Assembly (NCBI RefSeq): GCF_016860545.1
Contig: NZ_BNEB01000003.1
Location: 620,001 to 684,000 of the forward strand
Source of the DNA: Streptomyces asoensis
Lineage (GTDB): Bacteria > Actinomycetota > Actinomycetes > Streptomycetales > Streptomycetaceae
Length of the DNA stretch: 64,000 nucleotides
Direction of reading: 5' to 3'
A program made the translations under genes and the position numbers. Positions 8,262 to 18,949 of this stretch are shown in pieces (position 1 is the first letter of the stretch; each line of letters starts with the position of its first letter). The notes beneath the pieces are model-generated. The model had not been told where the DNA came from and did no database searches. It worked only from the letters and a program-made list of their open reading frames with translations.

Positions 8262-9203
8262 CTACGCGATCGACCAGGCGATGCCGTCGAGGATGTCGTG
8301 CTCGCTCACGACGACCTCCCGCGCACCGGTCCGCTCCATGATCGCGAGCAGGACGAGCGCGCCCGCCGCGATCACGTCGACCCGGCCCGGGTGCATCGCC
8401 GGCTGCGCCGCGCGCTGCGCGTGCGTGGCCTTCAGCAGGGCGTCGCTGATGCCCTTCACCCGCTCGACGCCGATCCGCGAGTGGTGGATCGCCGCGGAGT
8501 CGTACGCGTCCAGTCCCAGCGCGATCGCCGCGACCGTGGTGACCGAGCCCGCCAGGCCGACCAGGGTGTGCGCCTCGCGCAGCGGGACGGTCCGCCCGGC
8601 GAGGTCGAGCGCGGCCTCGATGTCGGCGCGCATCGCCGCGACCTGCCCGGCGGTGGGCGGGTCGGTGACCTTCCCGTCCACGACCAGATGCCGTTCGGTC
8701 ATCCGCACACAGCCCACGTCGACGGAGCGCGCGGCCCGCACCCGGTCGTCACCGACGACGAACTCGGTCGAGCCGCCGCCGATGTCCACCACGAGGAACG
8801 GCCCCGCGAGGTCCGCCCGGCCGTCGAGCTCGCGCGTGGCGCCCATGAAGGAGAACTCGGCCTCCTGGTCGCCCGTGATGACCTCGGGCTCGACACCGAG
8901 GATGTCCAGCACCCCGCGCACGAACTCGTCCCGGTTCTCCGCGTCGCGGGAGGCGGAGGTGGCCACGAAACGCAGCCGCTGGGCGCCGTGCTCCTTGATG
9001 ACGGCCGCGTACTCCCGGCAGGCCGCGAAGGTCCGCTCCAGCGCCTCGGGGGCGAGCCGGCCGGTGCGGTCGACGCCCTGGCCGAGACGGACGATCGTCA
9101 TCCGGCGGTCCAGGTCGACGAGCTCACCGGTCTGCGGGTCGGCGTCGGCCACCAGCAGCCGGATCGAGTTGGTGCCGCAGTCGACGGCGGCGACCCGGGT
9201 CAC
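8262..9203 (-). CDS. ppx: Exopolyphosphatase / guanosine pentaphosphatase (Ppx/GppA)
   Basis: ASKHA-fold phosphatase that trims polyphosphate or converts pppGpp to ppGpp, 313 aa. The start is GTG 9203 (VTRVAAVDCGTNSIRLLVAD), placed where it overlaps the upstream DUF501 stop by GTGA, giving translational coupling; a longer in-frame extension would run through that gene. DCGTNSIRLL is the phosphate-1 motif and FLVVDIGGGSTEFVVG the phosphate-2 motif; ATSASRDAENRDEF and LVGLAGSVTTVAAIALG complete the family pattern. This is the short single-domain actinobacterial form (no HD domain). It belongs to the enolase-DivIC-DUF501-ppx run conserved in actinomycetes. Confidence 0.93.
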   Translation of the reverse strand: MTRVAAVDCGTNSIRLLVADADPQTGELVDLDRRMTIVRLGQGVDRTGRLAPEALERTFAACREYAAVIKEHGAQRLRFVATSASRDAENRDEFVRGVLDILGVEPEVITGDQEAEFSFMGATRELDGRADLAGPFLVVDIGGGSTEFVVGDDRVRAARSVDVGCVRMTERHLVVDGKVTDPPTAGQVAAMRADIEAALDLAGRTVPLREAHTLVGLAGSVTTVAAIALGLDAYDSAAIHHSRIGVERVKGISDALLKATHAQRAAQPAMHPGRVDVIAAGALVLLAIMERTGAREVVVSEHDILDGIAWSIA

Positions 9204-9745
9204 CGTCCGGCCTCCTGCGCGCCGTCCTGCGCCACCGGTGTCACACAGCTGCCCTTGCGCCACCACTGCGGGAGCATCCCGAGGGCCTCGTCGCCGAGCG
9301 GGTTGACCCCCGGGCCGGCGGCCAGGGAGTGCGCCACGAGCACGTGCAGGCACTTCACGCGGTCCGGCATGCCCCCGGCGCTGGGGAAGTTCTTCAGTTC
9401 CTCGATCTCGTCCCGGCGCCGGATGTAGTCCTCGTGCGCGGCACGGTAGGCGGCGGCCAGTGCGGGATCGGTGCGCAGCCGCTCCGTCATCTCCTTCATC
9501 ACGCCGTTCGCCTCCAGCGTGCCGATGGCCGAGTTGGCCTTGGGGCACGTCAGGTAGTACAGCGTCGGGAAGGGCGTGCCGTCGGGCAGCCGGGGGGCCG
9601 TCTCCACGACGTCCGGCCGGCCGCACGGGCAGCGGTGCGCGATGGCGCGCAGGCCGCGCGGCGGGCGGCCGAGCTGCTGCTGGAAGGCCTCGACGTCCGC
9701 GTCGGTGGGCTCGGTGCGCGGGGTGGTCGGCGGGGGCGTGTCCAT
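9200..9745 (-). CDS. DUF501 domain protein
   Basis: Conserved actinobacterial protein of unknown biochemical function, 181 aa from ATG 9745. After a Pro/Thr-rich start comes the DUF501 core: QLGRPPRGLRAIAHRCPCGRP with a CPCG cysteine pair, the sequence LPDGTPFPTLYYLTCPKANSAIGTLEA, and FPSAGGMPDRVKCLHVLVAHSLA. The paired cysteines could bind a metal, which is inference. It sits between the DivIC-like gene (45 bp upstream) and ppx (4-bp overlap), an order widely kept in actinomycetes, suggesting co-transcription. Confidence 0.9.
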   Translation of the reverse strand: MDTPPPTTPRTEPTDADVEAFQQQLGRPPRGLRAIAHRCPCGRPDVVETAPRLPDGTPFPTLYYLTCPKANSAIGTLEANGVMKEMTERLRTDPALAAAYRAAHEDYIRRRDEIEELKNFPSAGGMPDRVKCLHVLVAHSLAAGPGVNPLGDEALGMLPQWWRKGSCVTPVAQDGAQEAGR

Positions 9746-9789
9746 GCCTGTCTTTCTCTAGTTCACCGGTCGGTCCACCGGCGGTCGGA

Positions 9790-10266
9790 TCACCTGTCGG
9801 AGGCGTCGGACTTGTCGACGCCGTCCCAGACGTTGGAGTACCACGGGCGGTCGGCCGCCCCGAGGTCGGCGCGGGACTGCCGGGCGGCGTCCGGGTCGAT
9901 CACCACGAACCCGGTCTCCCCGGGCAGTACGTAGTGCAGCCGCAGCCGGATCTGCTGCTCGGCGTAGGCGTCGTCCTGCCAGCGCGCCTTGAGGTCGCGC
10001 AGCTGCTCGACGCGTTCGGCGGCCTGCTGCTTCTCGCGCTCCAGGTCGGCGATCTCGGCGCGCTGGGAGACGTACTGGCGCATCGGGTAGGCCAGGGCCA
10101 CGATCAGCGTGCACAGGACCATCGCGAGGAGCGCGGCGCGGCCGGTCAGCCGGGAGCGGCGGGCCTGGCGCTTGGTCTGTGAGCGGTAGACCCGGGCCGC
10201 GGTCTGCTCGCCGAGCAGCTTGATCCTGGTCGCGGTGGAGAAACGGTCCCGGTCCTTCACGGCCAC
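9790..10266 (-). CDS. divIC: Septum formation initiator, DivIC/FtsB-like
   Basis: Single-pass cell-division protein, 158 aa from a GTG start preceded by GGGAGG. It has a basic cytoplasmic N-terminus (about 1-45), one transmembrane helix around residues 47-65 (ALLAMVLCTLIVALAY), then a coiled coil around 70-105 (QRAEIADLEREKQQAAERVEQLRDLKARW) typical of FtsB/DivIC, and an acidic C-terminal tail. LRLHYVLPGETGFVVID after the coiled coil is the conserved actinobacterial motif. The partner would be FtsL/FtsQ-type proteins at sporulation septa. It lies 112 bp downstream of the enolase gene, with a hairpin between. Confidence 0.9.
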   Translation of the reverse strand: MAVKDRDRFSTATRIKLLGEQTAARVYRSQTKRQARRSRLTGRAALLAMVLCTLIVALAYPMRQYVSQRAEIADLEREKQQAAERVEQLRDLKARWQDDAYAEQQIRLRLHYVLPGETGFVVIDPDAARQSRADLGAADRPWYSNVWDGVDKSDASDR

Positions 10267-10293
10267 TGTTTCCCGCCTCCCGTCTCACACGTG

Positions 10294-10338
10294 CGTACGT
10301 CCCCGCACACGGTACGGGACCGGGTACGGGGACGTACG
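10294..10338 (-). terminator. Hairpin between enolase and divIC
   Basis: Arms CGTACGTCCCCG (10294-10305) and CGGGGACGTACG (10327-10338), perfect 12 bp; the loop contains a further imperfect palindrome. There is no U-tract, so it could be a terminator for enolase or an attenuating structure upstream of divIC. Confidence 0.5.
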
Positions 10339-10378
10339 TACGACTGGCGGGGCCTTCACCGGGCCCTTGCTGTGCCGG

Positions 10379-11740
<1,362 letters not shown>

Positions 11741-11744
11741 CTAG

Positions 11745-11750
11745 AGCCTA
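11745..11750 (-). promoter_or_regulatory. Candidate -10 element of the enolase promoter
   Basis: TAGGCT on the minus strand about 80 bp before the enolase GTG. No convincing -35 is visible. The gap from 11666 to 12104 otherwise holds a GC octamer repeat and the terminator of the next gene; a possible reading frame at 11741-12043 overlaps both and was not called. Confidence 0.3.
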
Positions 11751-11922
11751 ACCGCCCCGGGGCCGTCGGCAGCCGACCGACCGTCCCGTGGACAGACAGA
11801 CCGTACCCATTGTTTCCGCCCGGAACAAAGGGGGTGGCCGAGAAAGGCGGCCAGGAGGTGTCGGACCGGCGAACAGCTGGGCGGTGACGAGGGGGTGGGG
11901 GCGCGTGCGGGCGCGGGCATGA

Positions 11923-11964
11923 GCGCGGGCGCGCGGGCGCGCGGGCGCGCGGGCGCGCGGGCGC
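11923..11964. repeat. Octamer tandem repeat GCGCGGGC x5
   Basis: Five perfect copies of GCGCGGGC plus a partial sixth, 42 bp, intergenic between enolase and rpfA. It is alternating G/C-rich and so a candidate for strand slippage or non-B DNA. It lies directly beyond the rpfA terminator. Confidence 0.85.
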
Positions 11965-11973
11965 AAAGAGAAA

Positions 11974-12015
11974 CCCCGCCCCGGTGCGTACGGGGGAACA
12001 CGCACCGGAGCGGGG
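11974..12015 (-). terminator. Intrinsic terminator of rpfA
   Basis: Arms CCCCGCCCCGGTGCGT and ACGCACCGGAGCGGGG (16 bp, one mismatch), 10-nt loop. On the minus strand the hairpin is followed by TTTCTCTTT, a U-rich tract unusual in this GC-rich sequence, so factor-independent termination of rpfA is likely. Confidence 0.85.
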
Positions 12016-12104
12016 AGCCCGTGGGGACGGGGGTGACCCTCACGAGGTCTTCAGTGTGCCGACCTCGGATGTGAGGGCGCTGTGGCTTCTCCGGGGGCCG
12101 GGTG

Positions 12105-13085
<981 letters not shown>

Positions 13086-13213
13086 TAGACACGCGATCGA
13101 CGGAATTTCAAAGACGATCAGGGCTTCTGAGACTCATCCCACACTTTCACCAAAGCGGACATTCGGCGCGAAGCGTGACGTGAACTCCCGCTGTTTTTCT
13201 TGGGTTTTGCGCC

Positions 13214-14266
13214 CTATTCGACCCCTGTGTCGAGGGTCTGACCGGGGGTGATGTCGCTCGGGTCGGCGCCGATGACATCCCGGTTCTCGGCGTACAGGGC
13301 GCGCCATCCGCCGTCCAGGCCAAGGGAGTCGGCGATGGACTCCAGGGAGTCGCCCTCCTGGACGAGGTAGGTGGCCGCGGCGTGCCGGCCGGTGGACGCG
13401 GTGCTGGTGCCGTCCACGACGTCGTCGGTCGCACTCTTGGGCGCGGGCTCGTCGGCGGTGGCGCCGCGGTGACGGCCGGAACCGAGGGAGCCGGTGTCGA
13501 CGAGGCTCCAAGAGCCCGCCTCCTGACCGGAATTGTCCGAGTAGTCCGCTTCCGGTGACACCGAGGCCGCATCGTCGCCGGCCTTCCCGGCGTCGCGCCC
13601 GGCCGAACCGCCGGAGGCGCCGGAGCCGTCCGCGGTCGCGGAGGAAGAGGAGGAAGGTGAGGAAGCGGACGCGGAGGGCGAACCGGAGGAATCGGCTGCC
13701 GAACCGGAGGAGTCGGACGATCCGGTCGAGGCGCCGTCACCGCTCGACGAGCCCGGCGAAGCCGAGGAGCCCGAGGAGCCGGACGATCCCGACAACCCCC
13801 GGGACAGGTCGGACAATCCGGACGACCCCGACGAGTCCGACGAGCCGGACGAGTCGTCCGCCACGCCGGTGTCCACGTTCAGCGCGCCGTTCTCCTGGGT
13901 GAGTCCGGAGGTCAGCCCGCAGGTGCCCCAGGCACCGACGCCCTTGGCGGCCAGCACCTTCTGAGCCACGGATATCTGCTGGTTGCGGCTGGCCAGATCG
14001 GGGCTCGCCGCGTAGTCGAGACCGCCGTACGCCTCCCAGTCCTTCTGGGTGAGGTTCAGGCCGCCGTACTCACCGTCGCCCTGGTCGGCGCTCCACGAGC
14101 CGCCGGTCTCGCACTGCGCCACCTTGTCCCAGACCGTGCCCTCCGCGGCGCTCGCACCGGAGGCGGCGAGCAGCGGGATGGCGATGGCGGAGCCCGTCAC
14201 TCCGGCCGCGACGAGGAGGGCCGGGGCCTGGCGGGGGCGACGGTGACGACCGTTCCCGGAGAGCAT
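13214..14266 (-). CDS. rpfC: Resuscitation-promoting factor-like protein with LysM (RpfC-like)
   Basis: Second secreted muralytic enzyme, 350 aa from ATG 14266 (MLSGNGRHRRPRQAPALLVA). Signal peptide to about residue 40 (AASGASAAEG). Rpf domain about 41-115: VWDKVAQCETGGSWSADQGDG with catalytic Glu, GGLNLTQKDWEAYGG, and GAWGTCGL. A long Ser/Gly/Asp low-complexity linker of about 170 residues (DDSSGSSDSSGSSG-type) precedes a C-terminal LysM (YLVQEGDSLESIADSLGL to ITPGQTLDTG). The linker is much longer than in its neighbour and may reach through thick wall layers. Same orientation as rpfA, but it has its own upstream region without a riboswitch. Confidence 0.92.
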   Translation of the reverse strand: MLSGNGRHRRPRQAPALLVAAGVTGSAIAIPLLAASGASAAEGTVWDKVAQCETGGSWSADQGDGEYGGLNLTQKDWEAYGGLDYAASPDLASRNQQISVAQKVLAAKGVGAWGTCGLTSGLTQENGALNVDTGVADDSSGSSDSSGSSGLSDLSRGLSGSSGSSGSSASPGSSSGDGASTGSSDSSGSAADSSGSPSASASSPSSSSSATADGSGASGGSAGRDAGKAGDDAASVSPEADYSDNSGQEAGSWSLVDTGSLGSGRHRGATADEPAPKSATDDVVDGTSTASTGRHAAATYLVQEGDSLESIADSLGLDGGWRALYAENRDVIGADPSDITPGQTLDTGVE

Positions 14267-14355
14267 GCGGAGGGCCTTTCTCTGGACAGCACTGACCGGC
14301 GCGGCGCGTGGGACCGATGCGTCGCGCTGACGAGTGAACGTATCGGCAGACGATC

Positions 14356-14368
14356 ACTTGTCACAAGT
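14356..14368. promoter_or_regulatory. Inverted repeat upstream of rpfC
   Basis: ACTTGT-C-ACAAGT, perfect 6-bp arms, about 90 bp upstream of the rpfC ATG. On the minus strand TTGTGA here and GATACG 16 bp further on would make a promoter, so the repeat overlaps a possible -35. Binding protein unknown. Confidence 0.4.
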
Positions 14369-14471
14369 TCATGCCGCGCAGATCACGTGAAGATCACAGA
14401 GTTGAGTGTCGGTCACCTTTGCTCCGCCGAACGGTCACACTCCGGCTGACATCCGGTCAGGTACGCGGCCC

Positions 14472-15767
14472 TTATGAACGGGTATGCGCCGAAGTGAACT
14501 CGACCGGCAGGGTGCGCAGTCCCCGCATGATGAGCCCGCCGCGCCATCTCAACTCGGCCGGATCCACGGCGAGTCGGAGGTCGGGCAGCCGGGTGAGGAG
14601 GGTGGCCAGCGCGGTCTGGCCCTCGAGCCGGGCCAGCGGCGCGCCCAGGCAGTAGTGGATGCCGTGGCCGTAGCCGAGGTGCTGGTTGTCCCGGCGGGGC
14701 AGGTCGAGGGTGTCGGGATCGGTGAAGCGGGCCGGATCCCGGTCGGCGGCCGCCAGGACGACGAGCACCGGGTCGCCCGGCGCGATGTCCTGCCCGCCGA
14801 GGGCGAGCGGCTCCGTCGCGAACCGCCAGGTGGCCAGCTCCACGGGGCCGTCGTAGCGCAGGAGTTCCTCGACGCCGCTCTCCAGGAGCGTGCGGTCGCC
14901 GCCTTCCCCGGTCAGCGAGCGCTGGAGGCGTTCGCGCTGCTCGGGGTGGGTGAGGAGGGCGTAGGTGCCGTTGCCGATCAGATTGACCGTGGTCTCGAAT
15001 CCGGCGAACAGCAGGATGAAGGCCATGGCGGCGGCCTCGTTCTCGGTGAGGTGCTCGCCGTGGTCGGAGGCGCGGATGAGGCCGGAGATGAGGTCCTCGC
15101 CGGGAACCGGTTCGGCCGGGAGCGCGGCGCGTTTGCGGTGGATCAGCTCCAGCAGATATCCGCGCATCTTCTTCACCGACCTCGCGACCCCGCCCCGCGG
15201 GCCGCCGCCGTGCCGGATCATCATGCCGGCCCAGTCCCGGAAGTCGTCCTGGTCCTCGCGGGGGACGCCCAGGAGGTCGCAGATGGCGTAGATGGGGAGC
15301 GGGAAGGCGAAGTCGTGGATGAGGTCGGCCTTCCCCTCGGTGGCGAACCGGTCGATGAGGTGGTCCGTCAGTTCCTGCACCCGGGGGGCGAACTCGGCCA
15401 CCCGGCGGGGCGTGAACGCCTTGCTGACGAGGCGTCGCAGCCGGGTGTGGTCCGGCGGGTCGATGTTGAGCAGATGCGTCATCAGCTCCGCCTTGCGCTC
15501 CCCCGGAATACCGGTCTTGCCCTTGGCGTGCGCCGGTTCGTCGTGGTGCGCGGGGTTCTTGGACAGCCGCTGGTCGGCCAGGGCCTGCTTCGCGTCGGCG
15601 TAACGGGTGACCAGCCAGGCCTCCACCCCGCTGGGCAGGGTGGTGCGGTGCACCGGCGCGTGCTCACGCAGCCAGGCGTAGGCGGGATAGGGGTCGGTGG
15701 CGAATTCCCAGGTGAACAGGTCGGGGGCGGCCGGGACGTCGGTCGGGGGGCGCTGCTGGTCGGTCAC
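14472..15767 (-). CDS. Cytochrome P450 (CYP107-like)
   Basis: Soluble bacterial class I P450 monooxygenase, 431 aa from ATG 15767. The I-helix oxygen-activation motif AGFETT, the K-helix ExxR within EELLRYDGPVELATWR, and the haem loop GYGHGIHYCLGAPLAR with the proximal Cys are intact. HLLNIDPPDHTRLRRLVSKAFTPRR is the B/C-helix motif of the CYP105/107 group. No ferredoxin or reductase gene adjoins it, so redox partners must come from elsewhere. Substrate unknown. In S. coelicolor the P450 at this position is CYP107P1, remembered rather than checked. Confidence 0.93.
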   Translation of the reverse strand: MTDQQRPPTDVPAAPDLFTWEFATDPYPAYAWLREHAPVHRTTLPSGVEAWLVTRYADAKQALADQRLSKNPAHHDEPAHAKGKTGIPGERKAELMTHLLNIDPPDHTRLRRLVSKAFTPRRVAEFAPRVQELTDHLIDRFATEGKADLIHDFAFPLPIYAICDLLGVPREDQDDFRDWAGMMIRHGGGPRGGVARSVKKMRGYLLELIHRKRAALPAEPVPGEDLISGLIRASDHGEHLTENEAAAMAFILLFAGFETTVNLIGNGTYALLTHPEQRERLQRSLTGEGGDRTLLESGVEELLRYDGPVELATWRFATEPLALGGQDIAPGDPVLVVLAAADRDPARFTDPDTLDLPRRDNQHLGYGHGIHYCLGAPLARLEGQTALATLLTRLPDLRLAVDPAELRWRGGLIMRGLRTLPVEFTSAHTRS

Positions 15768-15876
15768 CCCACGACGGTATCGGGGATCCCGAGGGGCCCC
15801 GCGCGGGGCGGGCCTGCGTAGGGCGAGCCTGCGCGGGAGGCGTCTGCGCGCGAGGAGCGCTTCGGCCGGGCGGGGG

Positions 15877-16947
15877 TCAGGTGTCCGTGTCCATGTTCAT
15901 GTCCGTGTTCATGTCCGTATCCGTGTCGGTGTCCCTGTTCGTGATGCCCTCGGCGTCGCGGATGGCGTCCCGGTACGTGCGGGCCGCCGCGCGCAGTGCC
16001 GCCTCCGGGTCCGTGCCCTCCGCTTCGGCGCGGGCCGCCAGGGCGAGGAGTTCGTAGCCGATGCCCTCGGCCGCGGGGAGCGGCACCTCCCGGCGTGCGG
16101 TGCGGGCCCGGGCGACCAGCTTCGCCGCGAGGGCCAGTCCGGGCTGATGGAGGGGGACGCCGTCGGTCACGGACTCCCGCCGCTTCTCCGCCGCCTTCGT
16201 GCGCAGCCAGTGCTCCTTCACCTCCTCCGGGGTCGTGGCGGTGGCGTCGCCGAAGACATGGGGGTGGCGGTGGACGAGCTTGGCGACGATCGTGCCCGCG
16301 ACGTCGTCGACGGAGAAGGGGGCCTCCGCGTCCTCCTCGGCGATCCGGGAGTGGAAGACGACCTGGAGCAGGACGTCGCCCAGCTCCTCGCGGAGTTCGT
16401 CGCGGTCGCCGTCCTCGATCGCCTCGACCAGTTCGTAGGACTCCTCGACGGCGTACTTCGCCAGGCCCTCGTGGGTCTGCCGCGAGGACCACGGGCACTC
16501 GACACGGATGCGGTCCATGACCTGGACGAGGTCGAGGAGGCGGGCGCCGGGCAGGTCGTAGGAGGCGGGCAGCAGTTCCAGCTCGGGCATCGACACACGG
16601 CCCGACCCGGCCAGCCGGGCCAGCCCGTCGGTGAGTGCGGGCTCGCCCTCACCCGTGGCCACGACGACGACCGTGCGGCCGCCGGCGCAGGCGGCGAGCA
16701 GCTCCTCGGCGGTCGGGGAGTCCTCCTCGACCGTGATGCCCGCCTCCCGCAGATAGGGGAGCTGCGGGTGCGCGCCGTCCGCGCACAGCACCCGGTCCGC
16801 CGCGCGCAGGGCCTGCCAGGCGGGCCAGGACAGCAGCCCGGGGGCGACCCGGTGGCTGGTGGTGAGCAGGACGACCCGGCCGGGGGTGGCGTCCTCGGCG
16901 TGGGCGGCGGCGGAGCTGGTTGCGTTCACCCCCCGAACGTAACCCAC
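15877..16947 (-). CDS. mazG: Nucleoside triphosphate pyrophosphohydrolase, MazG family
   Basis: House-cleaning NTP pyrophosphohydrolase that removes aberrant NTPs and may lower ppGpp levels, up to 356 aa (GTG 16947; GTG 16929 is an equally possible start). The N-terminal 110 residues resemble the tetrapyrrole-methylase-like domain of actinobacterial MazG. The MazG core is clear: CPWSSRQTHEGLAKYAVEESYELVEAIEDGDRDELREELGDVLLQVVFHSRIAEE, with the metal-binding EExxE and ExxD sets, and a second helical block further on. The C-terminus is odd: about 18 residues made only of Asp, Thr, Met and Asn, encoded by a short tandem repeat. Confidence 0.92.
   Translation of the reverse strand: MGYVRGVNATSSAAAHAEDATPGRVVLLTTSHRVAPGLLSWPAWQALRAADRVLCADGAHPQLPYLREAGITVEEDSPTAEELLAACAGGRTVVVVATGEGEPALTDGLARLAGSGRVSMPELELLPASYDLPGARLLDLVQVMDRIRVECPWSSRQTHEGLAKYAVEESYELVEAIEDGDRDELREELGDVLLQVVFHSRIAEEDAEAPFSVDDVAGTIVAKLVHRHPHVFGDATATTPEEVKEHWLRTKAAEKRRESVTDGVPLHQPGLALAAKLVARARTARREVPLPAAEGIGYELLALAARAEAEGTDPEAALRAAARTYRDAIRDAEGITNRDTDTDTDMNTDMNMDTDT
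15880..15935. repeat. Tandem repeat inside the mazG 3' end
   Basis: Degenerate 6/12-bp repeats of the GTGTCC / ATGTTC type encode the C-terminal run of Asp-Thr and Asn-Met pairs. It is in frame and directly before the stop codon, so unit gain or loss would lengthen or shorten the tail without a frameshift if it occurs in whole units. Confidence 0.8.
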
Positions 16948-17008
16948 GGCCGCCGGCGGCCTCCGGGGTTGTCCACAGGACAGGTCGCCCGGTCATACGA
17001 TCACACGG

Positions 17009-17653
17009 TCACGATGCCTGCTGGGTGCCCGCCGTCGAGATCTCGCGCACCCACGGTGTCTTCGCGTCGACGCGGGCCACCTTCTGCGCGTCCCAGTTCC
17101 CGTAGCGCGGATTGAGGTCGACGCCGAGCGCCTTCGACGACTTGGACAGCGCGTTCCAGAACGCGGGCTGGCTGGTGTTCGTCCCCAGCCGGGCGGCGAG
17201 TTTCTGGGCCTCCAGCTGAAGGCGCAGGTTCTCGTCCAGGCGCTGCGGCGGGACGCCGTACTGCTGGAGCCACGCCGTCTCCAGTCCCTTCGCGCCGCCC
17301 GCCTGCTGCTCCAGGCCGGCCCGCATCTCCTGGACCTCGTGGCGGCTGACGGTGATGCCCGCGTCCTCGGCGGCACGGTGCAGCACCTTGTCGAGGACCA
17401 TGCCGTGCAGGGTGTCGCGGGCGAGGGAGCCGGTCTGGGCGACGGCCTGCTTGTACTGGGCCTCGTCGGTGACCGCGGCGCGCTGGGCGGTGCGCACCTC
17501 GTCCACCCGGCTCTCCAGCTGGGCGACGGTGATCCGCTGGCCGCCCACGACGGCCGCCGCGCCCGGATGCGCGTCGTTCCCGCAGGCGGCGAGGAGAGGG
17601 GCCGCCACGATCGCGGCGGACAGCAGGAGCGCGGTGCGACGACGGCGGTGCAA
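17009..17653 (-). CDS. SurA N-terminal-domain-like lipoprotein
   Basis: Exported lipoprotein with a chaperone-like SurA/PrsA N-terminal region, 214 aa. The start is TTG 17653 (LHRRRRTALLLSAAIVAAPLLAACGND): GGGAGG lies 5 nt upstream, and it opens a normal lipoprotein signal with lipobox LLAAC near residue 20. Longer in-frame starts would add a charged non-signal sequence. The mature part is helical, with AAVVGGQRITVAQLESRVDEVR, the typical SurA_N opening, and no PPIase domain, so it may be a chaperone rather than an isomerase. It follows mazG's upstream side, and the mazG-lipoprotein order is common in actinomycetes. Confidence 0.85.
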   Translation of the reverse strand: MHRRRRTALLLSAAIVAAPLLAACGNDAHPGAAAVVGGQRITVAQLESRVDEVRTAQRAAVTDEAQYKQAVAQTGSLARDTLHGMVLDKVLHRAAEDAGITVSRHEVQEMRAGLEQQAGGAKGLETAWLQQYGVPPQRLDENLRLQLEAQKLAARLGTNTSQPAFWNALSKSSKALGVDLNPRYGNWDAQKVARVDAKTPWVREISTAGTQQAS

Positions 17654-17843
17654 GGGAACCTCCCGAGGAGATTGTGCGACGGTGCACAAAGTCTTGCGGT
17701 GATCGATGTTAGGCAGTGGGACGGCCGGGGCCAACCCATTCGACCAACGATTCACCAGGACTTCGGGCACCGCCGCGCCCGTTCGCCGTCCGCTCGTCGG
17801 TGCGAGGCCTCAGCCCCGCGCGCCGCGCGCCGCGCGATCCGGG

Positions 17844-18674
17844 TCAGCCGACGATGGCGACCGGGGCGTCCCAGGAGTCGCGGTCCACGGTGATCGTGTA
17901 GCCGCCGCGGGTCTCCTTGCTGTTGACCTGGTACTGGTGGCCGCGGCTGTGGCCGGTGAACTGGGTGGCGCCCCACGGCCAGTCCGTGGTCGTCGTGTCC
18001 TTCTTGTCCCACAGCGCGTACCAGAGGTTGCCCGGCAGGTCCGTCTTGTCGGTCGCGGTGGCGACGGCCTTCGCACTGGAGCTGCTGAAGCCGTAGTAGC
18101 CGCTCCGGTAGATCTTGGCGCGCAGGGTCTTGGTGAAGGAGCGCACGTACGCCAGCACGGCGTCGTTGCACGCCTTGTTCGTGATGTCGTACGCCTCCAT
18201 GTCGAGGTAGATCGGGCTGCCGGCCTTCATGCCGAGCGCCGAGGCCTTCGCGACCGCGTCCGCGCCGTCGGTCGCGCCGAGGGAGGTGGCCGTGGCGGCG
18301 GTGATCTTCTCGGGGCTGGAGCCCGTCTGGCAGGGCGGCTGGGCGCCGACGTAGAGCGGGATCAGCTTCCAGCCGGCCGTGTTGACCGACTTCACCCAGG
18401 AGGCGGTGAGGTTGGGCTGCGCGCAGCCACGGTTCTTGCCACCGACGTAGACGGCGGCGCCCCCGTAGTACCCGTCGGTCTTCCAGGCCTTCATGGCGGC
18501 GAGCGACGGCGCCGTGCAGGCGTCGAAGGCGCGGCCGGTGTACGTCTTCTGGGCGGGCCAGGTGGTGGCCGCCATCGAGGTCTGCGCCGCTATGCCGGCC
18601 CCTGCGAGGACGGCCGCGCCGGCCACGCCCCACGTGATGTATCTGCGCTTCCTGGACTGCCGGTGCTCGGCCAT
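17844..18674 (-). CDS. Secreted DUF1906 (glycoside-hydrolase-like) protein
   Basis: Secreted protein with a DUF1906/Rv2525c-like TIM-barrel domain, 276 aa from ATG 18674. The N-terminus MAEHRQSRKRRYITWGVAGAAVLAGAGIAA with the RR region and hydrophobic stretch is a signal (cleavage near residue 35, after SMAA). Core motifs: GRAFDACTAPSLAAMKAW, YYGGAAVYVGG, GWKLIPLYVGAQ, GSPIYLDMEAYD with an acidic DxE pair resembling a glycosidase active site, and a Trp-rich end. Members are thought to act on cell-wall glycans, but activity is mostly unproven. Four cysteines in the mature part could form disulfides. Confidence 0.85.
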   Translation of the reverse strand: MAEHRQSRKRRYITWGVAGAAVLAGAGIAAQTSMAATTWPAQKTYTGRAFDACTAPSLAAMKAWKTDGYYGGAAVYVGGKNRGCAQPNLTASWVKSVNTAGWKLIPLYVGAQPPCQTGSSPEKITAATATSLGATDGADAVAKASALGMKAGSPIYLDMEAYDITNKACNDAVLAYVRSFTKTLRAKIYRSGYYGFSSSSAKAVATATDKTDLPGNLWYALWDKKDTTTTDWPWGATQFTGHSRGHQYQVNSKETRGGYTITVDRDSWDAPVAIVG

Positions 18675-18949
18675 CCCCACCCCATCGTTCGTCTCCGTCT
18701 ACGGCCCTGTGCCGCGCGGACCCGTGACACGTGTCCGTGCCGGGCCGAAGTCCCCTGAGCCGATGCGACGATACGGTGTCGACTCGACGTGCGCACCGGC
18801 GGATCGCACCGTAACCCGGGCCACCCCAGTGATCAGGAAACACAGCTCCCCCATCGGCACAAGATTCGCCCATGTCACAGTAAAGATGCGGCGGGGTGCG
18901 GCGGGCCGCCGGTGTCCTACCCTTAGCCCCTGGTGATTTGGGGGGCGAC

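Noticed and set aside
11923..11964. CRISPR-like repeat
   Set aside because: Units are contiguous without spacers and only 8 bp; no cas genes are in the window.
11741..12043. Possible 100-codon gene between eno and rpfA
   Set aside because: It spans the octamer repeat, the rpfA terminator and the eno promoter, and has no ribosome site.
15880..15935. Frameshift at the end of mazG
   Set aside because: The repeat stays in frame to a proper stop and the MazG core before it is complete.
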